A stretch of 64,000 bases of DNA, from positions 620,001 to 684,000 of the forward strand of contig JADJWQ010000006.1 in the NCBI GenBank assembly GCA_016716265.1, in the 5' to 3' direction. Position 1 is the first letter of the stretch. The number at the start of each line of letters is the position of its first letter. The stretch comes from Planctomycetota bacterium. GTDB taxonomy: Bacteria; Planctomycetota; UBA1135; UBA2386. Positions 25,691 to 35,134 of the stretch are shown one piece after another. The position numbers and the translations under genes are program-made. The notes below the pieces were generated by a model. The model saw only the letters and a program-made list of their open reading frames with translations, did not search any database and was not told the origin of the DNA.

Positions 25691-26743
25691 TCAGCTCTCG
25701 AGCCCGAGCGCGCGCCGCACCGACCCGAGGTCGACCTCACCGCCGGCGAAGTCGTCGAACGCGCGCGCCGGCGGCTGGATCAGGTGCGACTGGATGAACG
25801 GAGCGCCTTCCTCGGCACCCTGCTGCGAGTCCTTGAAGCAGCATTCCCACTCGAGCACGGCCCAGCCGTCGTAGCGGTACTTGGTCAGCAGCGTGAAGAT
25901 CGCCGGGAAGTCGACCTCACCGTCGCCCAGGCTGCGGAAGCGACCGGCGCGGTCCTGCCAGCCCTGGTAGCCGCCATAGACGCCGACGCGGCCGTTCGGC
26001 CGGAACTCCGCGTCCTTGACGTGGAACGCACGGATGCGCTCGTGGTAGCGGTCGATGTAGTCGAGGTAGTCGAGGCACTGCAGCACGAAGTGGCTCGGGT
26101 CGTACAGCAGGCAGGCGCGCGGATGGTCGTCGACCTTCGCCAGGAACGCCTCGTAGCTCGCACCGTCGTGAAGGTCCTCGCCGGGGTGGATCTCGAAGGC
26201 GCAATCGATGCCGCAGTCGTCGGCGTGGTCGAGGATCGGCCGCCAGCGCCGCGCGAGCTCCTTGAAGCCCTCGTCGACGAGCCCGGCCGGACGCTGCGGC
26301 CACGGGTAGACCGTGTGCCACATCAATGCACCGGGAAAGGTCGGCATCGCGCGGAGACCGAGATTGCGCGACGCGGTCAGGCACAGCTTCACCTGCTCCG
26401 TGCCCCAGGCCTGCATGGCGGCGGGCGTGTCGACGCCGGCCGGCGCGAACACCTTGAACATCTCCGCGTAGGCCGGGTGCACCGCGACGAGCTGTCCCTG
26501 GAGGTGCGTCGCGAGCTCGGTGATCTCGAGGCCGTGCTCCGCGGCGATGCCCTTCAGCTCGTCGCAGTAGGCCTGGCTCTCGGCGGCCTTCCGCAGGTCC
26601 ATGCAGCGCGCGTCCCAGCTCGGGAGCTGCACGCCGAGATAGCCGAGCTCGGCGGCCCAGCGACAGATGTTCGGGAACGAGTCGAAGGGCTCCTCGTCGC
26701 CCATGAACTGCGCGAGGAAGATCCCGGGGCCCTTGATGGTCAT
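25691..26743 (-). CDS. sugar phosphate isomerase/epimerase (xylose isomerase-like TIM barrel)
   Basis: 350 residues of the AP endonuclease 2 / xylose isomerase-like fold. Metal-ligand segments are in the expected order: CAFEIHPGED near 180, LLYDPSHFV near 215, FHVKDAEF near 241 and LEWEC near 297. Members isomerise or epimerise keto-sugars or inositol derivatives. A strong AAGGAG site (minus strand of 26752-26757) lies 8 nt before the ATG. It follows the Gfo/Idh dehydrogenase by 64 bp on the same strand, a pairing common in planctomycete sugar catabolism, so both probably act on one substrate. That substrate is unknown. Confidence 0.82.
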   Translation of the reverse strand: MTIKGPGIFLAQFMGDEEPFDSFPNICRWAAELGYLGVQLPSWDARCMDLRKAAESQAYCDELKGIAAEHGLEITELATHLQGQLVAVHPAYAEMFKVFAPAGVDTPAAMQAWGTEQVKLCLTASRNLGLRAMPTFPGALMWHTVYPWPQRPAGLVDEGFKELARRWRPILDHADDCGIDCAFEIHPGEDLHDGASYEAFLAKVDDHPRACLLYDPSHFVLQCLDYLDYIDRYHERIRAFHVKDAEFRPNGRVGVYGGYQGWQDRAGRFRSLGDGEVDFPAIFTLLTKYRYDGWAVLEWECCFKDSQQGAEEGAPFIQSHLIQPPARAFDDFAGGEVDLGSVRRALGLES

Positions 26744-26807
26744 GCGGCCGGCTCCTTGGTCGTAGCGGGTTGGATCGGATTCACGAGGACGCGCCCAGCC
26801 GGGTGGT

Positions 26808-28034
26808 TCAGCCCGGCACCTTGACCCAGCGCCGGGTCTGCGCCGACTTCACCGCGGCATCGAGCACCGCCTGCACCGCGACACCGTCGTCGAAGTCGGG
26901 TGCGAAGCGCTTCTTGCCCTTCAGGTTCGCGACGAAGTCTGCCAGCGTGTGCACGAAGGTGTGCTCGTAGCCGATGATGTGCCCGTCCGGCCACCAGTGC
27001 CCGGCGTACGGGTGTGGCGAGTCCATGCACATGATCGTGCGGAAGCCCTGCCCGTCGGCCGGTGCGTCGTAGCGGAACACCTCGAGCTCGTTCATCCGCT
27101 CGAGGTTCCAGAGGATCGAGCCGGTCTCGCCCGAGATCTCGATCCGGTTGTAGTTCTTCCGTCCCGGTGCGACGCGGGTCGCCTCGTAGGTCCCGATCGC
27201 GCCATTGGACAGACGCGCGAGGAACGCGAATGCGTCGTCGACGTCGACCGGCCGCTTCGCACCGGCACCATCGCGGCGCGAGGTGGTGAAGGTGTGCTGC
27301 AGCCCGCAGACCTCGGCGAACTCGAGGCCGGTCAGGAAGCGCGTCATGTCGATCAGGTGGGCGTTGAGGTCGCCGTGCGCTCCGGAGCCGCAGACCGCGC
27401 GGTCGTTGCGCCAGCTCCAGGGCGCGTCCGCGCTCGCGAGCCAGTCCTGCAGGTAGACCGCCCGCACCTGCCGCACCGCACCGATGTCACCGCGCGCGAT
27501 CATCCGCTGCGCGAGGCTCGCAGCCGGACAGCGGCGGTAGTTGTGCCACAGTCCGACCTTTCGCCCGCTGCTCGCCGCGAGGCGCGCCATCGCCCTCGCT
27601 TCCTTCAGATCCATCGCGAGGGGCTTCTCGCACATGACGTGCTTGCCGGCCTTCAATGCGGCGATCGAGATCGACGCGTGCGAGTCGTTCGGCGTGGCGA
27701 CGTCGACCAGGTGGATGTCTTCGCGCGCCAACACCGCGGCGAGATCGACCGAAGCCTCCTCGAATCCGAACCGGTCGCGCGCCGCCTCGACGCGCTCGGG
27801 GTGCCGGCCGACGACCACCTTCGGCACGACCTCGAACGGCAGCTCGAAGAACCGATTGACCTGCCGCATCGCGTTGCTGTGCGCACGCCCCATGAACGCG
27901 TGCCCGACCATCGCGACGTTGAGGACCGGCCGGCCCTTCGCCTGCGCGCGCCCCTCGCTGCGGCGGCGCTGGACCTTGTTGCGGGGCTCTGGCTTCTCGG
28001 GCTCGGGGAGGCTGCGCGCGAGCGACGTGTCCAT
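26808..28034 (-). CDS. Gfo/Idh/MocA family oxidoreductase
   Basis: 408 residues. A basic 36-residue N-terminus precedes a Rossmann domain (VAMVGHAFMGRAHSNA at about 40-55) and the family motif MCEKPLAMD near 133. The C-terminal domain has the conserved DLNAHLIDMTRFLTG (His as catalytic candidate) and WWPDGHIIGYEHTF. NAD(P)-dependent oxidation or reduction of a sugar or cyclitol is expected. The ATG at 28034 was chosen because TAACGT lies 7 nt upstream and the open frame further upstream lacks domain sequence. It is probably first gene of an operon with the isomerase. Confidence 0.88.
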   Translation of the reverse strand: MDTSLARSLPEPEKPEPRNKVQRRRSEGRAQAKGRPVLNVAMVGHAFMGRAHSNAMRQVNRFFELPFEVVPKVVVGRHPERVEAARDRFGFEEASVDLAAVLAREDIHLVDVATPNDSHASISIAALKAGKHVMCEKPLAMDLKEARAMARLAASSGRKVGLWHNYRRCPAASLAQRMIARGDIGAVRQVRAVYLQDWLASADAPWSWRNDRAVCGSGAHGDLNAHLIDMTRFLTGLEFAEVCGLQHTFTTSRRDGAGAKRPVDVDDAFAFLARLSNGAIGTYEATRVAPGRKNYNRIEISGETGSILWNLERMNELEVFRYDAPADGQGFRTIMCMDSPHPYAGHWWPDGHIIGYEHTFVHTLADFVANLKGKKRFAPDFDDGVAVQAVLDAAVKSAQTRRWVKVPG

Positions 28035-28041
28035 GCCGGGG

Positions 28042-28047
28042 ACGTTA
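28042..28047 (-). promoter_or_regulatory. candidate -10 element (TAACGT), leaderless type
   Basis: On the minus strand TAACGT is followed by 7 nt and then the ATG at 28034. No -35 motif is obvious. Confidence 0.45.
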
Positions 28048-28087
28048 TCGCCCGCTGCGCGCCGTTCCCAGGCCGAGGCGGCGTCGC

Positions 28088-31000
28088 TCAGCGCTCGGTG
28101 CCGAACAGGTGCCGCACGTGGCTGCCGACTCCCAGCGCGTCGCCACCCCAACCGATCACGAGGTCGGCCAGTCGATCGCCATTGAGGTCGCCGACGTCGA
28201 TCGCCATGCCCTCGCCCGCGCGCCCGGTGTGGACCTCGGGCAGCACGATCTGCTGCGCGAAGCCGCCGATGCCGTTCAGCACGAACAGCGCGACGCGGTG
28301 CAGATCGCGCGTGGTGCGGTGCTGTACGTGCAGCACGACGTCCGGGATGCCGTCGCTGTCGACATCGACCAGCCGGACGCGCAGCGGCGTGCCGGCCGGG
28401 ATCACGGCCTCGGCCGATTGGAGGAAGGTGCGCGGGTCGACGATGCCGTCGGTCGTCGTGCGCGTCGAATCGAACGCACGGCGGAACAGGTGGATCGTGT
28501 CGCGCGAGCCCGACACGACGATCAGATCGTCGCGGCCGTCGCCCTCCAGATCGATCGCCAGCAGCTCGTGCGGGCGCACGCCGGCAGCCAGCCACGGATC
28601 GTCCGGATCCACGAACGACTCGACCAGCCCGACCGCGCCCGGCAGCGACGGGTCGAGGCGGAAGAACCTGACCCCGGTCCCGGCGGCGGAGTCGATCGCG
28701 ACCGCGACCTCGAGCCGCCGGCGGGGGACGTCCGGCGCGAAGTCGCCCACCGCGAGCCCCGTCGCGTCAGCGGGCAGCTCCGGGCGTCCGCCGGTCGGCC
28801 GCACCGCCCACGGCAGGGGATCCCGCGCCGTCGGCGCACGGCCGGCGAGCACGACGACGCACCGCTCGATCGAGCCGTCGGGCCGCGCGATGCTGAGCAC
28901 TGCGACGAGATCGGTGCGGCCATCGTCGTCGAGGTCCGCGGTCGTGAACCGGCTCGCCTCGCGCAACGTGCCGGGCCCGGGGAACAGCGAGTTGGTGGAC
29001 AGCAACGGGTTCGGCGCGATGCGGGTCGGCCGCAGCACCCCGAGTCGACCGTCCTCGAGCGCGAACACCAGCGCATCGCCGCCGCTCGGATCGGGCGCGC
29101 GGATCGACAGACCCTCGACGAGCCCGGTCAGCGCGTGATCGCGGACCTCCGTCAGCCGGCCGACCCCGTCGTTGCGCAGCACGACCAGCTCGTCGTCGAA
29201 CTCGACCACGACGTCGGCGGGCTCACCCGGCTCGCCGCCGAGCGCCGCGAGCACGACGTTCCGCACCGGCCTCCGCATCGGCAGCTCGCCGCGCGGGTGC
29301 GTGAGCCGCGGACCGTCGTCGACCAGGAGCGTCGTCACCCGGTCCTCGGGTCCACCGCCCTCGTCGCTCCGGTGGTCGACGAACAGCGCGTCCCCCCGCG
29401 CTGCCGCGCCCGGCACCGCGACGCCGATCGCGAGCGACCGCACGGTGCCGAATCCGACCGCCGGGACCGCCCCTGGCAGCCGCGTGAACGCGCCGGTGCC
29501 CGCGTCGCGCTGCCAGATCACGAGCTCGCCGTCGTCACCGGCGAGCACGAGCTCGAGCTGGCCGTCGCGCCCGAGGTCCCCGAACGTGGTGGCGACCGCG
29601 AGGAAGCCGCTCGGCAACGACTGTTCGACCGGCGGCTCGAGGCTGCGCGGAGCGGCCTCGCGCAGGGTGACCACCGCGCTGCTCCGGCGCACTGCATCGG
29701 TCGTCACCAGCAGCACGTCGCGACCGGGCGTGACGAACGACCCGAGCACCCGCCGGTCGGCGATATCGGGCAGGACGTCGAGCGGGACGCTGCGCCGGTC
29801 GACGAAACCGCCGCTCGCCGGTCCGTAGCAGACGTGCAGCGCCGCACCGGCCCCGCCGGCGGCGAACAGGAGATCGACGGCGCCATCGCCGTCGGCGTCC
29901 GCTGCGCAGGCCGCATCGACGCGCGCGGGCGACGCCGTGGTCCAGATCGACGCCGCCGCCCACTGGCCGAGCGGATCGGACATGGCGAGCGCGGTGCTGC
30001 CGAGCGGATCGGTGCCGCCGAACACGAGCGCCGCATCCCGATCCGCACCCTCGAGCCGGACGCGGCGACCGAACGCTGGCGCGCTGCCGGTCGCGAACGC
30101 GATGCCCATGCGGCTCAACGGCTCGCCGAGGTCCTCGGCGCCGACCAGCAGGCTGTGCAGCGCCGCGCCGCCGGCGCCGCCTGCCACGATCAACAGATCG
30201 CCGAGCTCGTCACCCTGGAAGTCGCCAGCGATCAGGTCGACCGGCCAACGCGCGCCGAGCGTGCCGCGGTCGGCAGCGCGGATCGGCACGCCGACGCGCG
30301 TGAACGTACCGTTCTGCAGCGCCTCGTAGACGGTGGCGAACGGCACCCCGCCGCCGTCCTGCGTCAGCACACCGAGGTCGACCGCCGCGCCCGCGCCGAT
30401 CGGCGTGCGCAGGGCACCGAGCGCGGTGGCGATCGGCGCAGCGGCCAGCGTGACTCCGCGCGGCCCGAAGTCCGGTGCATCGGCCGCGTAGGCGAACAGG
30501 TCGTCGCGCGCGATCTGGATGCCGAAGCCGAGCCCGACCTGCAGCCGCACGCGGGCGGCGCCGGGCAACCCGTCAGGCGACGGCGGCGTCGCCAGCACGA
30601 TGTTGTTCAGCGACGACAGCGACGTGCGGATCGCGTCAGGCTGCAGCAGCTGGCTGCGCACACCCTTCTCGAAGGTCACCTGCACGCGGCTGAACGCGAG
30701 CGTGGGTGGCGAGGTGGAGAAGTCGAGCGGCACCAGGCCGCGCCCGCTCAGGCTGACGAGGTCACCGCCGGCGACGCTGCCGCGCCGCGCGATCACGGCG
30801 ACCAGCTCCGGCTCGTAGATGACCCCGCCGACGACCGTCGAACGACCGGCGAGCGTGTGCAGGACCCGGACGAAGGCCTCGGTCGGATACGTGCTCGGCG
30901 GCACCGTGCAGGTGAGCTCGACTTCGCCGGGGTTCGCACCGGGCTGCGTGCGCAGGTTGGTGGCCCGCCGGATCAGCACCGACGTGCCTCTGCCGGGGGC

Positions 31001-31618
31001 CGGGTCGGGATCGTTGGAACCGACTTCGACGGTCACGTCGCGGGCGTCCTGGGTCGGCAGCGCCGAGACCCGCAGCACGATGTCGCCCCCGGACACCGGC
31101 ACGACGCTGATGCCGCGACCCGGATCGCTCGGCACCAGCTCGAGCGTCGGCTGCCGCAGCAGACGGAACGGCGTGCGGTACATCTCGGTCGGCGCGAGGA
31201 CGTCGGAGCGACCGATCACGATCAGCTCGGCGTCGACGTCGGCCGCGGTCGGATCGCCGGCCGCCGCCGCGATCGCACTGGTGACGAGCGTGAAGGTCAG
31301 CGTCGTCTCGGTCGCCGTCGGCTCGCTGAAGAACAGGTTCTGGACGTCCTGCGCGAACGCACCGCCGGTCCGCCACTCGAGGCGCAGCTCGAACTCGAGG
31401 TCGCTCCGCAGCCGTGGCCCGCGCAGCACCGCGCGCCGGACGTACAGCTGCTCGCCGTCCATCAGCAGCGGTCCACTCGGATCCGACAGCGTGATCGACT
31501 CCTCGACCGGAGCCCCACCACCGCCGCGCGTCGACAGCACCCCCCCGGTGATCACACCGGCCCCGCAGCCGGCGAGGCCGAGCGCGAGGGCGGCGAGCAG
31601 GATCGGACGGCAACCCAC
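28088..31618 (-). CDS. FG-GAP/VCBS repeat lipoprotein with IPT/TIG-like domain
   Basis: 1,176 residues starting with GTG and a lipobox signal (LALGLAGC, Cys18). Residues 40-300 read as immunoglobulin-like beta domains, and about 275-375 (VIARRGSVAGGDLVSLSGRGL) resembles an IPT/TIG domain. From about 390 onward there are FG-GAP/VCBS propeller repeats, each with a calcium-type Asp loop such as DADGDGAVD, DLDDDGRTD, DLEGDGRDD, DVDSDGIPD and DLNGDRLAD. Such proteins are cell-surface adhesion or glycan-binding scaffolds in planctomycetes, and no catalytic residues are apparent. TAGAAT sits only 6 nt upstream of the GTG. Confidence 0.82.
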   Translation of the reverse strand: MGCRPILLAALALGLAGCGAGVITGGVLSTRGGGGAPVEESITLSDPSGPLLMDGEQLYVRRAVLRGPRLRSDLEFELRLEWRTGGAFAQDVQNLFFSEPTATETTLTFTLVTSAIAAAAGDPTAADVDAELIVIGRSDVLAPTEMYRTPFRLLRQPTLELVPSDPGRGISVVPVSGGDIVLRVSALPTQDARDVTVEVGSNDPDPAPGRGTSVLIRRATNLRTQPGANPGEVELTCTVPPSTYPTEAFVRVLHTLAGRSTVVGGVIYEPELVAVIARRGSVAGGDLVSLSGRGLVPLDFSTSPPTLAFSRVQVTFEKGVRSQLLQPDAIRTSLSSLNNIVLATPPSPDGLPGAARVRLQVGLGFGIQIARDDLFAYAADAPDFGPRGVTLAAAPIATALGALRTPIGAGAAVDLGVLTQDGGGVPFATVYEALQNGTFTRVGVPIRAADRGTLGARWPVDLIAGDFQGDELGDLLIVAGGAGGAALHSLLVGAEDLGEPLSRMGIAFATGSAPAFGRRVRLEGADRDAALVFGGTDPLGSTALAMSDPLGQWAAASIWTTASPARVDAACAADADGDGAVDLLFAAGGAGAALHVCYGPASGGFVDRRSVPLDVLPDIADRRVLGSFVTPGRDVLLVTTDAVRRSSAVVTLREAAPRSLEPPVEQSLPSGFLAVATTFGDLGRDGQLELVLAGDDGELVIWQRDAGTGAFTRLPGAVPAVGFGTVRSLAIGVAVPGAAARGDALFVDHRSDEGGGPEDRVTTLLVDDGPRLTHPRGELPMRRPVRNVVLAALGGEPGEPADVVVEFDDELVVLRNDGVGRLTEVRDHALTGLVEGLSIRAPDPSGGDALVFALEDGRLGVLRPTRIAPNPLLSTNSLFPGPGTLREASRFTTADLDDDGRTDLVAVLSIARPDGSIERCVVVLAGRAPTARDPLPWAVRPTGGRPELPADATGLAVGDFAPDVPRRRLEVAVAIDSAAGTGVRFFRLDPSLPGAVGLVESFVDPDDPWLAAGVRPHELLAIDLEGDGRDDLIVVSGSRDTIHLFRRAFDSTRTTTDGIVDPRTFLQSAEAVIPAGTPLRVRLVDVDSDGIPDVVLHVQHRTTRDLHRVALFVLNGIGGFAQQIVLPEVHTGRAGEGMAIDVGDLNGDRLADLVIGWGGDALGVGSHVRHLFGTER

Positions 31619-31624
31619 GCCGGG

Positions 31625-31630
31625 ATTCTA
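31625..31630 (-). promoter_or_regulatory. candidate -10 element (TAGAAT), leaderless type
   Basis: On the minus strand TAGAAT is followed by 6 nt and then the GTG at 31618, the shortest spacing of this type in the window (shared with 46086-46091). It lies just beyond the end of the redoxin gene. Confidence 0.5.
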
Positions 31631-31653
31631 CGCGACGCCCGGCAGCCGCGGCC

Positions 31654-32250
31654 TCACCGCCGCAGCGCGTCGGCCGGCAGCAGCGCGGCGAGTTCGGCGT
31701 AGCTGCCGACTCCGCGATGCGAACCGGTGATCGAGCCGTCGGGGCCGACGACGTAGGTCACCGGCGTCACGTGTGCCCAGCCGGCGCCGTGGAACGCGTC
31801 GACGAACGCCGCATCCGCGATCAGCACGGGGTGACGGTAGGCCAGGGTGCGCAGGGTCGCGGCGGAGACCGCGGGGTCGTAGCCCTGCACGGCGTCGAGG
31901 AACACGCCGAGCACCTCGACCTGCGCCGGGTCGACGCGCGCGGCGAGCTGGCGCACCGCGTCGCGCTCGGCGAGACACGACGCGCACTGCGACCGGAAGA
32001 AGTTCAGGACCACGTAGCGGCCGCGCAGGTCGGCCGCCCGCCAGGCGTGCCCGGTCGTGTCGGGCAGCTCGAAGTCCAGCACGGGTCGGCCGACCGGCGC
32101 ATCGATGCGGTGGTCGACGTGGGTGCGCACGGCGGCGGTCACGCCGGCGTACAGCGCGTAGCAGACGGCCAGCGCGGCGAGCGGCACGAGCGCGCCGCGG
32201 GCGGCGCGCCGGCGCGCGCCGCGAGACGGGTCACGAACGGGATCGGACAT
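31654..32250 (-). CDS. membrane-anchored redoxin (TlpA/AhpC-TSA-like)
   Basis: 198 residues. One helix at about 20-40 (ALVPLAALAVCYALYAGVTAA) anchors a thioredoxin-fold domain outside the cytoplasmic membrane. PVLDFELPDTTG opens the fold and NFFRSQCASC carries a CxxC redox pair. THRGVGSYAELA near the end is typical of TlpA-like proteins. A role in extracytoplasmic thiol reduction, for example cytochrome maturation, is possible but not shown. It is divergent from mqnA, 71 bp apart, which at least fits a respiratory context. Confidence 0.8.
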   Translation of the reverse strand: MSDPVRDPSRGARRRAARGALVPLAALAVCYALYAGVTAAVRTHVDHRIDAPVGRPVLDFELPDTTGHAWRAADLRGRYVVLNFFRSQCASCLAERDAVRQLAARVDPAQVEVLGVFLDAVQGYDPAVSAATLRTLAYRHPVLIADAAFVDAFHGAGWAHVTPVTYVVGPDGSITGSHRGVGSYAELAALLPADALRR

Positions 32251-32291
32251 GGGACCGGAACCGGGCGGCGCGGGCGGGCGGGGTGAGCTGC

Positions 32292-32297
32292 TATGGT
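32292..32297 (+). promoter_or_regulatory. candidate -10 element (TATGGT) for mqnA
   Basis: TATGGT lies 24 nt before the TTG at 32322 and downstream of an alternative GTG at 32283. If real, it excludes the GTG as start. Confidence 0.3.
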
Positions 32298-32321
32298 CTC
32301 GCTCGACGCGAGCAGACCGGA

Positions 32322-33095
32322 TTGGACCACAGCGCGCACAGCATACGTGTCCGCATCGGCGGCGTTCCGTACGGCGTCGGCCGGCGACTGGTGGAGGGTC
32401 TCGAGGTCGACCCGCGCGTCGAGCTGACCCGCGCGGTGCCGTCGCAGCTCGTGACCGACCTTCGCGACGGCCGCGTCGACGCTGCGCTGGTGTCGTCGAT
32501 CGAGACGTTCCGGCGCCCCGGCTACCGTGCGCTCGCCGAGGTCGGCATCTGCTGCCGTGGCCCCGTTGGCAGCGTGCGCGCGTTCCGCAGACCGGGTGGC
32601 GCGCCGGTTCGCAGCGTGGGGCTGGACACCAGCAGCGAGACGTCCGTCGCGCTCCTGCGCATCCTGCTGCGCGGTCCGCTCGCGGCCGCGCCGGGCTGCA
32701 CGTTCGAGCGCATCGCACCGACGCTGCACCCTGCCGAGCTACCGCACGACCTGGTGCTGCTGATCGGCGACTGCGGGCTGCACGCCGATCCGGGCGAGCG
32801 CGAGCCGCTCGACCTCGGCGCGCTGTGGCAGGCGTGGACGGGCCTCGCGTTCGTCTTCGCACTGTGGCTGATCCGGCCCGGCACGGACGCGGCGCGGATC
32901 GCGACCCTGCTCCACGAGGCGTGGCTGCGGCAGCGCGACCTGCCGCGCCGCGCCGACGAGGCGCACGTCCACTACGCGATCGGTCCCGACGAGCGCGCCG
33001 GGCTCGCGCGCTTCGCGGACGAGGCACACGGCGCCGGGCTCCTCGACCGGCCGCCAGCGCCGGTGGCGTGGCTCGCCGCGGCGCCGTCCGTGTGA
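32322..33095 (+). CDS. mqnA: MqnA-type chorismate dehydratase (futalosine menaquinone pathway)
   Basis: 257 residues. It aligns in order with MqnA/MqnD-fold proteins: IRVRIGGVPYGVGRRLVEGL at the N-terminus, PSQLVTDLRDGRVDAALVSSIE, GICCRGPVGSVRAF, VGLDTSSETSVALLRILL, LLIGDCGL, and LWQAWTGLAFVFALW. MqnA converts chorismate to 3-enolpyruvyl-benzoate, the first step of the futalosine route to menaquinone. TTG at 32322 gives the usual distance of about eight residues to the RIGxV strand and lies downstream of a -10-like TATGGT. GTG at 32283 is the alternative and would add 13 residues. Other mqn genes are not in the window. Confidence 0.85.
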   Translation: MDHSAHSIRVRIGGVPYGVGRRLVEGLEVDPRVELTRAVPSQLVTDLRDGRVDAALVSSIETFRRPGYRALAEVGICCRGPVGSVRAFRRPGGAPVRSVGLDTSSETSVALLRILLRGPLAAAPGCTFERIAPTLHPAELPHDLVLLIGDCGLHADPGEREPLDLGALWQAWTGLAFVFALWLIRPGTDAARIATLLHEAWLRQRDLPRRADEAHVHYAIGPDERAGLARFADEAHGAGLLDRPPAPVAWLAAAPSV

Positions 33096-33317
33096 CGCGT
33101 GCGCCGCGGGCGGTGGCTGCGTAACATCCGCTGCGCCGGGCTCGCCCCGGCCGGTCCGCGGGCGGCGGACCGCGACCGGTCGGGCTCGCTCCGAGGCCCG
33201 CGCCTCGCCGGCGCGGCCGCGAGACCGCGATCCGGTCCGCGCTGTCGCCGGGGGCCGCGAGCCTTGGACCCCGTACCGCGTCCCCGCGACGCTCCCGACG
33301 TGCCCGAGCCCGACGAC

Positions 33318-35024
33318 ATGGGTGTGCAGCGAAGCCCCGTCAAGAACCCCCGCTCCGCGACCGCGCCGGCCCCCGCGCGCGTCACCGCGGAGCAGATGGC
33401 GAAGAAGCAGCGCGAGATCTCGGTCTCGGAGTTCTTCACCAAGAACCGCCACCTGCTCGGCTTCGACAGCCCGCGCAAGGCGCTGCTGACCGCGGTCAAG
33501 GAGGCGGTCGACAACGCGCTCGACGCGTGCGAGGAGGCCGGCATCCACCCGGACATCCGCGTCGAGCTGCGCCCGGTCGCCGGCCACGAGGGTGTCTACA
33601 CGATGGCCGTCGAGGACAACGGTCCGGGCATCGTGAAGGCGCAGGTGCCGAACATCTTCGGCAAGCTGCTGTACGGATCGAAGTTCCACCGCCTGCGGCA
33701 GAGCCGCGGTCAGCAGGGCATCGGCATCTCGGCGGCGGGAATGTACGGGCAGCTGACGACCGGCCGCCCGGTGCGCATCCGCAGCAAGGCCGGCCCGCGC
33801 GCGAAGAGCTACGAGTTCACCGTCCGGATCGACACCTCGAAGAACCAGCCGGTGTCGACCGAGGAGGAGATCGACTGGGAGGGCAAGACGCAGGGCACGC
33901 GCGTCGAGATCGACCTCGAGGGCGAGTTCCGCCGCGGCCAGCGCAGCGTCGGCGAGTTCCTGAAGCTGGTCGCGGTCGCCAATCCGCACGTGCGGCTGAC
34001 CTTCGTCGATCCCGAGGGGGAGACGACCATCTACGAGCCCGGCACCGACGAGCTCCCCGCCGAGACCGCGGAGATCAAGCCGCACCCGCACGGCGTCGAG
34101 CTCGGCATCCTGCAGAAGATGCTGCAGGAGACCGGCGAGCGCACGGTGGCGCTGTTCCTGCAGCGCGAGTTCTCGAGGGTCGGTCCGAAGGTCGCCAAGG
34201 AGATCTGCGACACGGCGAAGATCTCGGAACGGTCGCGGCCGAAGAGCATCGCCCGCGATGCGACGATCGCGCTCAAGAAGGCGATCGACGCGACGCGGAT
34301 CATGGCGCCGCCGGCGTCGTGCATCGCGCCGATCGGCGAGGACGGCATCGTGCAGGGGCTGCGCAAGGAGGTCGAGGCGGACTTCTACGTGTCGCGCACG
34401 CGCGGGCCGGTCGTCTACCGCGGCCATCCGTTCCAGGTCGAGGTCGGCATCGCGTACGGCCGGCCCGGTGACACGCTCGAGCAGTCCGACGCGGGGAAGA
34501 TCTTCGAGGACGAGGCCAAGAAGAAGCGCCGCAAGCAGCTCGCCGAGGAGGATCTGCTCGCCGAGGCCGACCAGCCAGCGCGCCTGATCCGGTTCGCGAA
34601 TCGCGTCCCGCTGCTGTTCCAGCAGTCGGCCTGCGCGATCACCAAGGCCGTGATCGCGACGAACTGGCGCGGCTACGGGCTGCAGCAACCGCGCGGGGCC
34701 CTGCCGGTCGGTCCGATGGTGATCTTCGTGCACATCGCGTCGGTGTGGGTGCCGTTCACGTCGGAGTCGAAGGAAGCGATCGCGCACTACGACGAGATCG
34801 TCCGCGAGCTGCGGCTCGCGCTGCAGGAGTGCGGCCGCAAGCTCGGCACGCACATCCGCAAGGGGCGCAAGCTGGCGAGCGAGTACAAGAAGCGGGAGTA
34901 CATCTCGAAGTACATCCCGCACATCGGCATCGCGCTGCAGGAGATCCTCGGGCTCGACGACAAGAAGCGCGACCAGTGCGTCGCGAAGCTGACCGACGTG
35001 CTCGAGCGCAGTCGCAAGCTGTAG
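33318..35024 (+). CDS. top6B: DNA topoisomerase VI subunit B
   Basis: 568 residues, the ATPase subunit of a type IIB topoisomerase. The GHKL ATP site is clear: KEAVDNALDACEEAG (61-75), VEDNGPGI (98-105) and GQQGIGISAAGMYGQLTTG (131-149). The helix-2-turn-helix and transducer regions follow, with FVNRVP-like RFANRVPLLFQQSACAITKAV supplying the switch lysine. Topo VI relaxes and decatenates DNA and is typical of archaea, plants and scattered bacteria. The ATG at 33318 leaves about 20 low-complexity residues before the conserved EFF segment; GTG at 33300 is possible. Subunit A lies 3.5 kb downstream on the same strand. Confidence 0.95.
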   Translation: MGVQRSPVKNPRSATAPAPARVTAEQMAKKQREISVSEFFTKNRHLLGFDSPRKALLTAVKEAVDNALDACEEAGIHPDIRVELRPVAGHEGVYTMAVEDNGPGIVKAQVPNIFGKLLYGSKFHRLRQSRGQQGIGISAAGMYGQLTTGRPVRIRSKAGPRAKSYEFTVRIDTSKNQPVSTEEEIDWEGKTQGTRVEIDLEGEFRRGQRSVGEFLKLVAVANPHVRLTFVDPEGETTIYEPGTDELPAETAEIKPHPHGVELGILQKMLQETGERTVALFLQREFSRVGPKVAKEICDTAKISERSRPKSIARDATIALKKAIDATRIMAPPASCIAPIGEDGIVQGLRKEVEADFYVSRTRGPVVYRGHPFQVEVGIAYGRPGDTLEQSDAGKIFEDEAKKKRRKQLAEEDLLAEADQPARLIRFANRVPLLFQQSACAITKAVIATNWRGYGLQQPRGALPVGPMVIFVHIASVWVPFTSESKEAIAHYDEIVRELRLALQECGRKLGTHIRKGRKLASEYKKREYISKYIPHIGIALQEILGLDDKKRDQCVAKLTDVLERSRKL

Positions 35025-35084
35025 GCCGGGTCGCCCGGGTCGTTCCCGATCGCTCCGGGACCGGACGGATCGCGCGTGCGGGCC

Positions 35085-35090
35085 TAGAAT
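35085..35090 (+). promoter_or_regulatory. candidate -10 element (TAGAAT) for the ACT-domain gene
   Basis: TAGAAT lies 44 nt upstream of the ATG at 35135, the same hexamer and spacing as upstream of the rhodanese gene. It is preceded by a small inverted repeat (TCCCG/CGGGA) in the 3' region of top6B. Confidence 0.4.
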
Positions 35091-35134
35091 GGCCGCGTTC
35101 CGAACGGTACCCGGATCCGCGGAGACCCAGGCCC

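Noticed and set aside
28109..31702. About 1,200-codon open frame opposite the FG-GAP lipoprotein
   Set aside because: Same composition effect; the translation is an Arg/Gln/Asp-rich shadow with no motif, while the minus strand has a lipobox and repeated Asp loops.
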